A stretch of 28,182 nucleotides of DNA, from assembly GCA_032718475.1 (NCBI GenBank), contig JAUCBJ010003975.1:1-28182 (forward strand), given 5' to 3'. The DNA is from Nemertoderma westbladi. Taxonomy: Eukaryota > Xenacoelomorpha > Nemertodermatida > Nemertodermatidae. The translations under genes were made by a program, and so were the position numbers. Of the stretch, positions 7,701 to 22,600 are shown in pieces; within the stretch, counting starts at the first letter, position 1, and every line of letters starts with the position of its first letter. The notes beneath the pieces are model-generated. The model had not been told where the DNA came from. It did not search any database and saw nothing but the letters and a program-made list of their open reading frames with translations.

Positions 7701-10681
7701 CATCAGTTTGCTCCATTGCCCATACCCATTCCCTCAGTTTGCTCTATTACCCATACCCATTCCCTCAGTTTGCTCTATTACCCATACCCATTCCCTCCTT
7801 TTGCTCCATTACCCATACCCATTCCCTCAGTTTGCTCTATTACCCACACCCATTCCCTCAGTTTGCTCTATTACCCATACCCATTCCCTCAGTTTGCTCT
7901 ATTACCCATACCCATTCCCTCAGTTTGCTCTATTACCCATACCCATTCCCTCAGTTTGCTCTATTACCCATACCCATTCCCTCAGTTTGCTCTATTACCC
8001 ATACCCATTCCCTCAGTTTGCTCTATTACCCATACCCATTCCCTCCTTTTGCTCCATTACCCATACCCATTCCCTCAGTTTGCTCTATTACCCACACCCA
8101 TTCCCTCAGTTTGCTCTATTACCCATACCCATTCCCTCAGTTTGCTCTATTACCCATACCCATTCCCTCAGTTTGCTCTATTACCCATACCCATTCCCTC
8201 AGTTTGCTCTATTACCCATACCCATTCCCTCAGTTTGCTCTATTACCCATACCCATTCCCTCAGTTTGCTCTATTACCCATACCCATTCCATCAGTTTGC
8301 TCTATTACCCATACCCATTCCCTCAGTTTGCTCTATTACCCATACCCATTCCCTCAGTTTGCTCTATTACCCATACCCATTCCCTCAGTTTGCTCTATTA
8401 CCCATACCCATTCCCTCAGTTTGCTCTATTACCCATACCCATTCCCTCAGTTTTCTCTATTACCCATACCCATTCCCTCAGTTTGCTCTATTACCCATAC
8501 CCATTCCCTCAGTTTGCTCTATTACCCATACCCATTCCATCAGTTTGATCCATTACCCATACCCATTCCCTCAGTTTGCTCTATTACCCACACCCATTCC
8601 CTCAGTTTGCTCTATTACCCATACCGGTACCCATTCCCTCAGTTTGCTCTATTACCCATACCCATTCCCTCAGTTTGCTCTATTACCCATACCCATTCCC
8701 TCAGTTTGCTCTATTACCCATACCCATTCCCTCAGTTTGCTCTATTACCCATACCCATTCCCTCAGTTTGCTCTATTACCCATACCCATTCCCTCAGTTT
8801 GCTCTATTACCCATACCCATTCCCTCAGTTTGCTCTATTACCCATACCCATTCCCTCCTTTTGCTCCATTACCCATACCCATTCCCTCAGTTTGCTCTAT
8901 TACCCATACCCATTCCCTCAGTTTGCTCTATTACCCATACCCATTCCCTCAGTTTGCTCTATTACCCATACCCATTCCCTCAGTTTGCTCTATTACCCAT
9001 ACCCATTCCCTCCTTTTGCTCCATTACCCATACCCATTCCCTCAGTTTGCTCTATTACCCATACCCACCCATTCCCTCAGTTTGCTCTATTACCCATACC
9101 CACCCATTCCCTCAGTTTGCTCTATTACCCATACCCATTCCCTCAGTTTGCTCTATTACCCATACCCATTCCCTCAGTTTGCTCTATTACCCATACCCAT
9201 TCCCTCAGTTTGCTCTATTACCCATACCCATTCCCTCCTTTTGCTCTATTACCCATACCCATTCCCTCAGTTTGCTATATTACCCATACCCATTCCCTCA
9301 GTTTGCTCTATTACCCATACCCATTCCCTCCTTTTGCTCCATTACCCATACCCATTCCATCAGTTTGCTCTATTACCCATACCCATTCCCTCAGTTTGCT
9401 CTATTACCCATACCCATTCCCTCAGTTTGCTCTATTACCCATACCCATTCCCTCAGTTTGCTCTATTACCCATACCCATTCCCTCAGTTTGCTCTATTAC
9501 CCATACCCATTCCCTCAGTTTGCTATATTACCCATACCCATTCCCTCAGTTTGCTCTATTACCCATACCCATTCCCTCGTTTTGCTCCATTACCCATACC
9601 CATTCCATCAGTTTGCTCTATTACCCATACCCATTCCCTCAGTTTGCTCTATTACCCATACCCATTCCCTCAGTTTGCTCCATTACCCATACCCATTCCA
9701 TCAGTTTGCTCTATTACCCATACCCATTCCCTCAGTTTGCTCTATTACCCATACCCATTCCCTCAGTTTGCTCTATTACCCATACCCATTCCCTCAGTTT
9801 GCTCTATTACCCATACCCATTCCCTCAGTTTGCTCTATTACCCATACCCATTCCCTCAGTTTGCTCTATTACCCATACCCATTCCCTCAGTTTGCTCTAT
9901 TACCCATACCCATTCCCTCCTTTTGCTCCATTACCCATACCCATTCCCTCAGTTTGCTCTATAACCCACACCCATTCCCTCAGTTTGCTCTATTACCCAT
10001 ACCCATTCCCTCAGTTTGCTCTATTACCCATACCCATTCCCTCAGTTTGCTCTATTACCCATACCCATTCCATCAGTTTGCTCTATTACCCATACCCATT
10101 CCCTCAGTTTGCTCTATTACCCATACCCATTCCATCAGTTTGCTCTATTACCCATACCCATTCCCTCAGTTTGCTCTATTACCCATACCCATTCCCTCAG
10201 TTTGCTCTATTACCCATACCCACCCATTCCCTCACTTTGCTCTATTACCCATACCCATTCCCTCAGTTTGCTCTATTACCCATACCCATTCCCTCAGTTT
10301 GCTCTATTACCCATACCCATTCCCTCAGTTTGCTCTATTACCCATACCCATTCCCTCAGTTTGCTCTATTACCCATACCCATTCCCTCAGTTTGCTCTAT
10401 TACCCATACCCATTCCCTCCTTTTGCTCCATTACCCATACCCATTCCCTCAGTTTGCTCTATAACCCACACCCATTCCCTCAGTTTGCTCTATTACCCAT
10501 ACCCATTCCCTCAGTTTGCTCTATTACCCATACCCATTCCCTCAGTTTGCTCTATTACCCATACCCATTCCATCAGTTTGCTCTATTACCCATACCCATT
10601 CCCTCAGTTTGCTCTATTACCCATACCCATTCCCTCAGTTTGCTCTATTACCCATACCCATTCCCTCAGTTTGCTCTATTA
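4733..10681. repeat. Higher-order repeat block A (5,949 bp)
   Basis: Rare variants in this block recur exactly 5,949 bp downstream: the CACACCCACCC unit at 4733 and 10682, the same type at 7004 and 12953, a TGA-creating GTTTGATCC at about 8546 and 14495, CCGGTAC at 8624 and 14573, and CTATAACCC at about 9962 and 15911. The block holds about 190 units including length variants. A few single differences exist, for example CTATATT near 4822 versus CTCTATT near 10771. Confidence 0.85.
9462..10464. repeat. 500-bp sub-block duplication inside the array
   Basis: The combination TCCTTTTGCTCC followed by CTATAACCCACACCC occurs twice, 500 bp apart (TAA at about 9962 and 10462). Between them lies a run with two CCATCAG units and one 35-bp unit ending in TCACTTTGCT. 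500 bp equals fifteen 31-bp units plus one 35-bp unit. The same 500-bp spacing recurs at 15911/16411, 21426/21926 and 22484/22984. Confidence 0.8.
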
Positions 10682-13600
10682 CCCACACCCACCCATTCCC
10701 TCAGTTTGCTCTATTACCCATACCCATTCCCTCAGTTTGCTCTATTACCCATACCCATTCCCTCAGTTTGCTCTATTACCCATCCCATTCCCTCAGTTTG
10801 CTCTATTACCCATACCCATTCCCTCAGTTTGCTCTATTACCCATACCCATTCCCTCAGTTTGCTCTATTACCCATACCCATTCCCTCAGTTTGCTCTATT
10901 ACCCATACCCATTCCCTCAGTTTGCTCTATTACCCATACCCATTCCCTCAGTTTGCTCTATTACCCATACCCATTCCCTCAGTTTGCTCTATTACCCATA
11001 CCCATTCCCTCAGTTTGCTCTATTACCCATACCCATTCCCTCAGTTTGCTCTATTACCCATACCCATTCCCTCAGTTTGCTCTATTACCCATACCCATTC
11101 CCTCAGTTTGCTCTATTACCCATACCCATTCCCTCAGTTTGCTCTATTACCCATACCCATTCCCTCAGTTTGCTCTATTACCCATACCCATTCCATCAGT
11201 TTGCTCCATTACCCATACCCATTCCCTCAGTTTGCTCTATTACCCATACCCATTCCCTCAGTTTGCTCTATTACCCACACCCATTCCATCAGTTTGCTCT
11301 ATTACCCATACCCATTCCCTCAGTTTGCTCTATTACCCATACCCATTCCCTCAGTTTGCTCTATTACCCATACCCATTCCCTCACTTTGCTCTATTACCC
11401 ATACCCATTCCCTCAGTTTGCTCTATTACCCATACCCATTCCCTCAGTTTGCTCTATTACCCATACCCATTCCATCAGTTTGCTCTATTACCCACACCCA
11501 TTCCATCAGTTTGCTCTATTACCCATACCCATTCCCTCAGTTTGCTCTATTACCCATACCCATTCCATCAGTTTGCTCTATTACCCACACCCATTCCATC
11601 AGTTTGCTCTATTACCCATACCCATTCCCTCAGTTTGCTCTATTACCCATACCCATTCCATCAGTTTGCTCCATTACCCATACCCATTCCCTCAGTTTGC
11701 TCTATTACCCACACCCACCCATTCCCTCAGTTTGCTCTATTACCCATACCCATTCCCTCAGTGTGCTCTATTACCCATACCCATTCCCTCAGTTTGCTCT
11801 ATTACCCATACCCATTCCCTCAGTTTGCTCTATTACCCATACCCATTCCATCAGTTTGCTCTATTACCCATACCCATTCCCTCAGTTTGCTCTATTACCC
11901 ATACCCATTCCATCAGTTTGCTCTATTACCCATACCCATTCCCTCAGTTTGCTCTATTACCCATACCCATTCCCTCAGTTTGCTCTATTACCCATACCCA
12001 TTCCCTCAGTTTGCTCTATTACCCATACCCATTCCCTCAGTTTGCTCTATTACCCATACCCATTCCCTCAGTTTGCTCTATTACCCATACCCATTCCATC
12101 AGTTTGCTCTATTACCCATACCCATTCCCTCAGTTTGCTCTATTACCCATACCCATTCCCTCAGTTTGCTCTATTACCCATACCCATTCCCTCAGTTTGC
12201 TCTATTACCCATACCCATTCCCTCAGTTTGCTCTATTACCCATACCCATTCCCTCAGTTTGCTCTATTACCCATACCCATTCCCTCAGTTTGCTCTATTA
12301 CCCATACCCATTCCCTCAGTTTGCTCTATTACCCATACCCATTCCATCAGTTTGCTCCATTACCCATACCCATTCCCTCAGTTTGCTCTATTACCCATAC
12401 CCATTCCCTCAGTTTGCTCTATTACCCACACCCATTCCATCAGTTTGCTCTATTACCCATACCCATTCCCTCAGTTTGCTCTATTACCCATACCCATTCC
12501 CTCAGTTTGCTCTATTACCCACACCCATTCCCTCAGTTTGCTCTATTACCCACACCCATTCCATCAGTTTGCTCTATTACCCATACCCATTCCCTCAGTT
12601 TGCTCTATTACCCATACCCATTCCATCAGTTTGCTCTATTACCCATACCCATTCCCTCAGTTTGCTCTATTACCCATACCCATTCCCTCAGTTTGCTCTA
12701 TTACCCATACCCATTCCCTCAGTTTGCTCTATTACCCATACCCATTCCCTCAGTTTGCTCTATTACCCATACCCATTCCCTCAGTTTGCTCTATTACCCA
12801 TACCCATTCCCTCAGTTTGCTCTATTACCCATACCCATTCCCTCAGTTTGCTCTATTACCCATACCCATTCAATCAGTTTGCTCCATTACCCATACCCAT
12901 TCCCTCAGTTTGCTCTATTACCCATACCCATTCCCTCAGTTTGCTCTATTACCCACACCCACCCATTCCCTCAGTTTGCTCTATTACCCATACCCATTCC
13001 CTCAGTTTGCTCTATTACCCATACCCATTCCCTCAGTTTGCTCTATTACCCATCCCATTCCCTCAGTTTGCTCTATTACCCATACCCATTCCATCAGTTT
13101 GCTCTATTACCCATACCCATTCCCTCAGTTTGCTCTATTACCCATACCCATTCCCTCAGTTTGCTCTATTACCCATACCCATTCCCTCAGTTTGCTCTAT
13201 TACCCATACCCATTCCCTCAGTTTGCTCTATTACCCATACCCATTCCCTCAGTTTGCTCTATTACCCATACCCATTCCCTCAGTTTGCTCTATTACCCAT
13301 ACCCATTCCCTCAGTTTGCTCTATTACCCACACCCATTCCCTCAGTTTGCTCTATTACCCACACCCATTCCCTCAGTTTGCTCTATTACCCATACCCATT
13401 CCCTCAGTTTGCTCTATTACCCATACCCATTCCCTCAGTTTGCTCTATTACCCATACCCATTCCCTCAGTTTGCTCTATTACCCATACCCATTCCCTCAG
13501 TTTGCTCTATTACCCATACCCATTCCCTCAGTTTGCTCTATTACCCATAACCATTCCATCAGTTTGCTCTATTACTCATACCCATTCCCTCAGTTTGCTC

Positions 13601-16600
13601 TATTACCCATACCCATTCCATCAGTTTGCTCTATTACCCACACCCATTCCATCAGTTTGCTCCATTGCCCATACCCATTCCCTCAGTTTGCTCTATTACC
13701 CATACCCATTCCCTCAGTTTGCTCTATTACCCATACCCATTCCCTCCTTTTGCTCCATTACCCATACCCATTCCCTCAGTTTGCTCTATTACCCACACCC
13801 ATTCCCTCAGTTTGCTCTATTACCCATACCCATTCCCTCAGTTTGCTCTATTACCCATACCCATTCCCTCAGTTTGCTCTATTACCCATACCCATTCCCT
13901 CAGTTTGCTCTATTACCCATACCCATTCCCTCAGTTTGCTCTATTACCCATACCCATTCCCTCAGTTTGCTCTATTACCCATACCCATTCCCTCCTTTTG
14001 CTCCATTACCCATACCCATTCCCTCAGTTTGCTCTATTACCCACACCCATTCCCTCAGTTTGCTCTATTACCCATACCCATTCCCTCAGTTTGCTCTATT
14101 ACCCATACCCATTCCCTCAGTTTGCTCTATTACCCATACCCATTCCCTCAGTTTGCTCTATTACCCATACCCATTCCCTCAGTTTGCTCTATTACCCATA
14201 CCCATTCCCTCAGTTTGCTCTATTACCCATACCCATTCCATCAGTTTGCTCTATTACCCATACCCATTCCCTCAGTTTGCTCTATTACCCATACCCATTC
14301 CCTCAGTTTGCTCTATTACCCATACCCATTCCCTCAGTTTGCTCTATTACCCATACCCATTCCCTCAGTTTGCTCTATTACCCATACCCATTCCCTCAGT
14401 TTTCTCTATTACCCATACCCATTCCCTCAGTTTGCTCTATTACCCATACCCATTCCCTCAGTTTGCTCTATTACCCATACCCATTCCATCAGTTTGATCC
14501 ATTACCCATACCCATTCCCTCAGTTTGCTCTATTACCCACACCCATTCCCTCAGTTTGCTCTATTACCCATACCGGTACCCATTCCCTCAGTTTGCTCTA
14601 TTACCCATACCCATTCCCTCAGTTTGCTCTATTACCCATACCCATTCCCTCAGTTTGCTCTATTACCCATACCCATTCCCTCAGTTTGCTCTATTACCCA
14701 TACCCATTCCCTCAGTTTGCTCTATTACCCATACCCATTCCCTCAGTTTGCTCTATTACCCATACCCATTCCCTCAGTTTGCTCTATTACCCATACCCAT
14801 TCCCTCCTTTTGCTCCATTACCCATACCCATTCCCTCAGTTTGCTCTATTACCCATACCCATTCCCTCAGTTTGCTCTATTACCCATACCCATTCCCTCA
14901 GTTTGCTCTATTACCCATACCCATTCCCTCAGTTTGCTCTATTACCCATACCCATTCCCTCCTTTTGCTCCATTACCCATACCCATTCCCTCAGTTTGCT
15001 CTATTACCCATACCCACCCATTCCCTCAGTTTGCTCTATTACCCATACCCACCCATTCCCTCAGTTTGCTCTATTACCCATACCCATTCCCTCAGTTTGC
15101 TCTATTACCCATACCCATTCCCTCAGTTTGCTCTATTACCCATACCCATTCCCTCAGTTTGCTCTATTACCCATACCCATTCCCTCCTTTTGCTCTATTA
15201 CCCATACCCATTCCCTCAGTTTGCTATATTACCCATACCCATTCCCTCAGTTTGCTCTATTACCCATACCCATTCCCTCCTTTTGCTCCATTACCCATAC
15301 CCATTCCATCAGTTTGCTCTATTACCCATACCCATTCCCTCAGTTTGCTCTATTACCCATACCCATTCCCTCAGTTTGCTCTATTACCCATACCCATTCC
15401 CTCAGTTTGCTCTATTACCCATACCCATTCCCTCAGTTTGCTCTATTACCCATACCCATTCCCTCAGTTTGCTATATTACCCATACCCATTCCCTCAGTT
15501 TGCTCTATTACCCATACCCATTCCCTCGTTTTGCTCCATTACCCATACCCATTCCATCAGTTTGCTCTATTACCCATACCCATTCCCTCAGTTTGCTCTA
15601 TTACCCATACCCATTCCCTCAGTTTGCTCCATTACCCATACCCATTCCATCAGTTTGCTCTATTACCCATACCCATTCCCTCAGTTTGCTCTATTACCCA
15701 TACCCATTCCCTCAGTTTGCTCTATTACCCATACCCATTCCCTCAGTTTGCTCTATTACCCATACCCATTCCCTCAGTTTGCTCTATTACCCATACCCAT
15801 TCCCTCAGTTTGCTCTATTACCCATACCCATTCCCTCAGTTTGCTCTATTACCCATACCCATTCCCTCCTTTTGCTCCATTACCCATACCCATTCCCTCA
15901 GTTTGCTCTATAACCCACACCCATTCCCTCAGTTTGCTCTATTACCCATACCCATTCCCTCAGTTTGCTCTATTACCCATACCCATTCCCTCAGTTTGCT
16001 CTATTACCCATACCCATTCCATCAGTTTGCTCTATTACCCATACCCATTCCCTCAGTTTGCTCTATTACCCATACCCATTCCATCAGTTTGCTCTATTAC
16101 CCATACCCATTCCCTCAGTTTGCTCTATTACCCATACCCATTCCCTCAGTTTGCTCTATTACCCATACCCACCCATTCCCTCACTTTGCTCTATTACCCA
16201 TACCCATTCCCTCAGTTTGCTCTATTACCCATACCCATTCCCTCAGTTTGCTCTATTACCCATACCCATTCCCTCAGTTTGCTCTATTACCCATACCCAT
16301 TCCCTCAGTTTGCTCTATTACCCATACCCATTCCCTCAGTTTGCTCTATTACCCATACCCATTCCCTCCTTTTGCTCCATTACCCATACCCATTCCCTCA
16401 GTTTGCTCTATAACCCACACCCATTCCCTCAGTTTGCTCTATTACCCATACCCATTCCCTCAGTTTGCTCTATTACCCATACCCATTCCCTCAGTTTGCT
16501 CTATTACCCATACCCATTCCATCAGTTTGCTCTATTACCCATACCCATTCCCTCAGTTTGCTCTATTACCCATACCCATTCCCTCAGTTTGCTCTATTAC

Positions 16601-16630
16601 CCATACCCATTCCCTCAGTTTGCTCTATTA
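10682..16630. repeat. Higher-order repeat block B (5,949 bp)
   Basis: This is the direct tandem copy of block A, with the same ordered series of rare variant units at a constant offset. The match stops near 16630: the unit expected there, equivalent to the CACACCCACCC unit at 10682, is absent and a different variant order follows. Confidence 0.85.
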
Positions 16631-19600
16631 CCCATACCCATTCCCTCAGTTTGCTCTATTACCCATACCCATTCCCTCAGTTTGCTCTATTACCCATACC
16701 CATTCCCTCCTTTTGCTCCATTACCCATACATATTCCCTCAGTTTGCTCTATTACCCATACCCATTCCCTCAGTTTGCTCTATTACCCATACCCATTCCC
16801 TCAGTTTGCTCTATTACCCATACCCATTCCCTCCTTTTGCTCTATTACCCATACCCATTCCCTCAGTTTGCTATATTACCCATACCCATTCCCTCAGTTT
16901 GCTCTATTACCCATACCCATTCCCTCCTTTTGCTCCATTACCCATACCCATTCCATCAGTTTGCTCTATTACCCATACCCATTCCCTCAGTTTGCTCTAT
17001 TACCCACACCCATTCCCTCAGTTTGCTCTATTACCCATACCCATTCCCTCAGTTTGCTCTATTACCCATACCCATTCCCTCCTTTTGCTCTATTACCCAT
17101 ACCCATTCCCTCAGTTTGCTATATTACCCATACCCATTCCCTCAGTTTGCTCTATTACCCATACCCATTCCCTCCTTTTGCTCCATTACCCATACCCATT
17201 CCATCAGTTTGCTCTATTACCCATACCCATTCCCTCAGTTTGCTCTATTACCCATCCCATTCCCTCAGTTTGCTCTATTACCCATACCCATTCCCTCAGT
17301 TTGCTCTATTACCCATACCCATTCCCTCAGTTTGCTCTATTACCCATACCCACCCATTCCCTCACTTTGCTCTATTACCCATACCCATTCCCTCAGTTTG
17401 CTCTATTACCCATACCCATTCCCTCAGTTTGCTCTATTACCCATACCCATTCCCTCAGTTTGCTCTATTACCCATACCCATTCCCTCAGTTTGCTCTATT
17501 ACCCATACCCATTCCCTCAGTTTGCTCTATTACCCATACCCATTCCCTCAGTTTGCTCTATTACCCATACCCATTCCCTCAGTTTGCTCTATTACCCATA
17601 CCCATTCCCTCCTTTTGCTCCATTACCCATACCCATTCCCTCAGTTTGCTCTATAACCCACACCCATTCCCTCAGTTTGCTCTATTACCCATACCCATTC
17701 CCTCAGTTTGCTCTATTACCCATACCCATTCCCTCAGTTTGCTCTATTACCCATACCCATTCCATCAGTTTGCTCTATTACCCATACCCATTCCCTCAGT
17801 TTGCTCTATTACCCATACCCATTCCATCAGTTTGCTCTATTACCCATACCCATTCCCTCAGTTTGCTCTATTACCCATACCCATTCCCTCAGTTTGCTCT
17901 ATTACCCATACCCACCCATTCCCTCACTTTGCTCTATTACCCATACCCATTCCCTCAGTTTGCTCTATTACCCATACCCATTCCCTCAGTTTGCTCTATT
18001 ACCCATACCCATTCCCTCAGTTTGCTCTATTACCCATACCCATTCCCTCAGTTTGCTCTATTACCCATACCCATTCCCTCAGTTTGCTCTATTACCCATA
18101 CCCATTCCCTCAGTTTGCTCTATTACCCATACCCATTCCCTCAGTTTGCTCTATTACCCATACCCATTCCCTCAGTTTGCTCTATTACCCATACCCATTC
18201 CCTCAGTTTGCTTTATTACCCATACCCATTCCCTCAGTTTGCTTTATTACCCATACCCATTCCCTCAGTTTGCTCTATTACCCATACCCATTCCCTCAGT
18301 TTGCTCTATTACCCATACCTATTCCCTCAGTTTGCTCTATTACCCATACCCATTCCCTCAGTTTGCTCTATTACCCATACCCATTCCATCAGTTTGCTCT
18401 ATTACCCATACCCATTCCCTCAGTTTGCTCTATTACCCATACCCATTCCCTCAGTTTGCTCTATTACCCATACCCATTCCCTCAGTTTGCTCTATTACCC
18501 ATACCCATTCCCTCAGTTTGCTCTATTACCCATACCCATTCCCTCAGTTTGCTCTATTACTCATACCCATTCCCTCAGTTTGCTCTATTACCCATACCCA
18601 TTCCCTCAGTTTGCTCTATTACCCATACCCATTCCCTCAGTTTGCTCTATTACCCATACCCATTCCCTCAGTTTGCTCTATTACCCATACCCATTCCCTC
18701 AGTTTGCTCTATTACCCATACCCATTCCCTCAGTTTGCTCTATTACCCATACCCATTCCCTCAGTTTGCTCTATTACCCATACCCATTCCATCAGTTTGC
18801 TCCATTACCCATACCCATTCCCTCAGTTTGCTCTATTACCCATACCCATTCCCTCAGTTTGCTCTATTACCCACACCCACCCATTCCCTCAGTTTGCTCT
18901 ATTACCCATACCCATTCCCTCAGTTTGCTCTATTACCCATACCCATTCCCTCAGTTTGCTCTATTACCCATCCCATTCCCTCAGTTTGCTCTATTACCCA
19001 TACCCATTCCATCAGTTTGCTCTATTACCCATACCCATTCCCTCAGTTTGCTCTATTACCCATACCCATTCCCTCAGTTTGCTCTATTACCCATACCCAT
19101 TCCCTCAGTTTGCTCTATTACCCATACCCATTCCCTCAGTTTGCTCTATTACCCATACCCATTCCCTCAGTTTGCTCTATTACCCATACCCATTCCCTCA
19201 GTTTGCTCTATTACCCATACCCATTCCCTCAGTTTGCTCTATTACCCACACCCATTCCCTCAGTTTGCTCTATTACCCACACCCATTCCCTCAGTTTGCT
19301 CTATTACCCACACCCATTCCCTCAGTTTGCTCTATTACCCATACCCATTCCCTCAGTTTGCTCTATTACCCATACCCATTCCCTCAGTTTGCTCTATTAC
19401 CCATACCCATTCCCTCAGTTTGCTCTATTACCCATACCCATTCCCTCAGTTTGCTCTATTACCCATACCCATTCCCTCAGTTTGCTCTATTACCCATACC
19501 CATTCCCTCAGTTTGCTCTATTACCCATACCCATTCCCTCAGTTTGCTCTATTACCCACACCCATTCCCTCAGTTTGCTCTATTACCCATACCCATTCCC

Positions 19601-22600
19601 TCAGTTTGCTCTATTACCCATACCCATTCCATCAGTTTGCTCTATTACCCATACCCATTCCCTCAGTTTGCTCTATTACCCATACCCATTCCCTCAGTTT
19701 GCTCTATTACCCATACCCATTCCCTCAGTTTGCTCTATTACCCATACCCATTCCCTCAGTTTGCTCTATTACCCATACCCATTCCATCAGTTTGCTCTAT
19801 TACCCATACCCATTCCCTCAGTTTGCTCTATTACCCATACCCATTCCCTCAGTTTGCTCTATTACCCATACCCATTCCCTCAGTTTGCTCTATTACCCAT
19901 ACCCATTCCCTCAGTTTGCTCTATTACCCATACCCATTCCATCAGTTTGCTCTATTACCCATACCCATTCCCTCAGTTTGCTCTATTACCAATACCCATT
20001 CCATCAGTTTGCTCTATTACCCATACCCATTCCCTCAGTTTGCTCTATTACCCATACCCATTCCCTCAGTTTGCTCTATTACCCATACCCATTCCATCAG
20101 TTTGCTCTATTACCCATACCCATTCCCTCAGTTTGCTCTATTACCCATACCCATTCCCTCAGTTTGCTCTATTACCCATACCCATTCCCTCAGTTTGCTC
20201 TATTACCCATACCCATTCCCTCAGTTTGCTCTATTACCCATACCCATTCCCTCAGTTTGCTCTATTACCCATACCCATTCCCTCAGTTTGCTCTATTACC
20301 CATACCCATTCCCTCAGTTTGCTCTATTACCCATACCCATTCCATCAGTTTGATCCATTACCCATACCCATTCCCTCAGTTTGCTCTATTACCCACACCC
20401 ATTCCCTCAGTTTGCTCTATTACCCATACCGGTACCCATTCCCTCAGTTTGCTCTATTACCCATACCCATTCCCTCAGTTTGCTCTATTACCCATACCCA
20501 TTCCCTCAGTTTGCTCTATTACCCATACCCATTCCCTCAGTTTGCTCTATTACCCATACCCATTCCCTCAGTTTGCTCTATTACCCATACCCATTCCCTC
20601 AGTTTGCTCTATTACCCATACCCATTCCCTCAGTTTGCTCTATTACCCATACCCATTCCCTCCTTTTGCTCCATTACCCATACCCATTCCCTCAGTTTGC
20701 TCTATTACCCATACCCATTCCCTCAGTTTGCTCTATTACCCATACCCATTCCCTCAGTTTGCTCTATTACCCATACCCATTCCCTCAGTTTGCTCTATTA
20801 CCCATACCCATTCCCTCCTTTTGCTCCATTACCCATACCCATTCCCTCAGTTTGCTCTATTACCCATACCCACCCATTCCCTCAGTTTGCTCTATTACCC
20901 ATACCCACCCATTCCCTCAGTTTGCTCTATTACCCATACCCATTCCCTCAGTTTGCTCTATTACCCATACCCATTCCCTCAGTTTGCTCTATTACCCATA
21001 CCCATTCCCTCAGTTTGCTCTATTACCCATACCCATTCCCTCCTTTTGCTCTATTACCCATACCCATTCCCTCAGTTTGCTATATTACCCATACCCATTC
21101 CCTCAGTTTGCTCTATTACCCATACCCATTCCCTCCTTTTGCTCCATTACCCATACCCATTCCATCAGTTTGCTCTATTACCCATACCCATTCCCTCAGT
21201 TTGCTCTATTACCCATACCCATTCCCTCAGTTTGCTCTATTACCCATACCCATTCCCTCAGTTTGCTCTATTACCCATACCCATTCCCTCAGTTTGCTCT
21301 ATTACCCATACCCATTCCCTCAGTTTGCTCTATTACCCATACCCATTCCCTCAGTTTGCTCTATTACCCATACCCATTCCCTCCTTTTGCTCCATTACCC
21401 ATACCCATTCCCTCAGTTTGCTCTATAACCCACACCCATTCCCTCAGTTTGCTCTATTACCCATACCCATTCCCTCAGTTTGCTCTATTACCCATACCCA
21501 TTCCCTCAGTTTGCTCTATTACCCATACCCATTCCATCAGTTTGCTCTATTACCCATACCCATTCCCTCAGTTTGCTCTATTACCCATACCCATTCCATC
21601 AGTTTGCTCTATTACCCATACCCATTCCCTCAGTTTGCTCTATTACCCATACCCATTCCCTCAGTTTGCTCTATTACCCATACCCACCCATTCCCTCACT
21701 TTGCTCTATTACCCATACCCATTCCCTCAGTTTGCTCTATTACCCATACCCATTCCCTCAGTTTGCTCTATTACCCATACCCATTCCCTCAGTTTGCTCT
21801 ATTACCCATACCCATTCCCTCAGTTTGCTCTATTACCCATACCCATTCCCTCAGTTTGCTCTATTACCCATACCCATTCCCTCCTTTTGCTCCATTACCC
21901 ATACCCATTCCCTCAGTTTGCTCTATAACCCACACCCATTCCCTCAGTTTGCTCTATTACCCATACCCATTCCCTCAGTTTGCTCTATTACCCATACCCA
22001 TTCCCTCAGTTTGCTCTATTACCCATACCCATTCCCTCAGTTTGCTCTATTACCCATAGCCATTCCCTCAGTTTGCTCTATTACCCATACCCATTCCCTC
22101 CTTTTGCTCTATTACCCATACCCATTCCCTCAGTTTGCTATATTACCCATACCCATTCCCTCAGTTTGCTCTATTACCCATACCCATTCCCTCCTTTTGC
22201 TCCATTACCCATACCCATTCCATCAGTTTGCTCTATTACCCATACCCATTCCCTCAGTTTGCTCTATTACCCATACCCATTCCCTCAGTTTGCTCTATTA
22301 CCCATACCCATTCCCTCAGTTTGCTCTATTACCCATACCCATTCCCTCAGTTTGCTCTATTACCCATACCCATTCCCTCAGTTTGCTCTATTACCCATAC
22401 CCATTCCCTCAGTTTGCTCTATTACCCATACCCATTCCCTCCTTTTGCTCCATTACCCATACCCATTCCCTCAGTTTGCTCTATAACCCACACCCATTCC
22501 CTCAGTTTGCTCTATTACCCATACCCATTCCCTCAGTTTGCTCTATTACCCATACCCATTCCCTCAGTTTGCTCTATTACCCATACCCATTCCATCAGTT

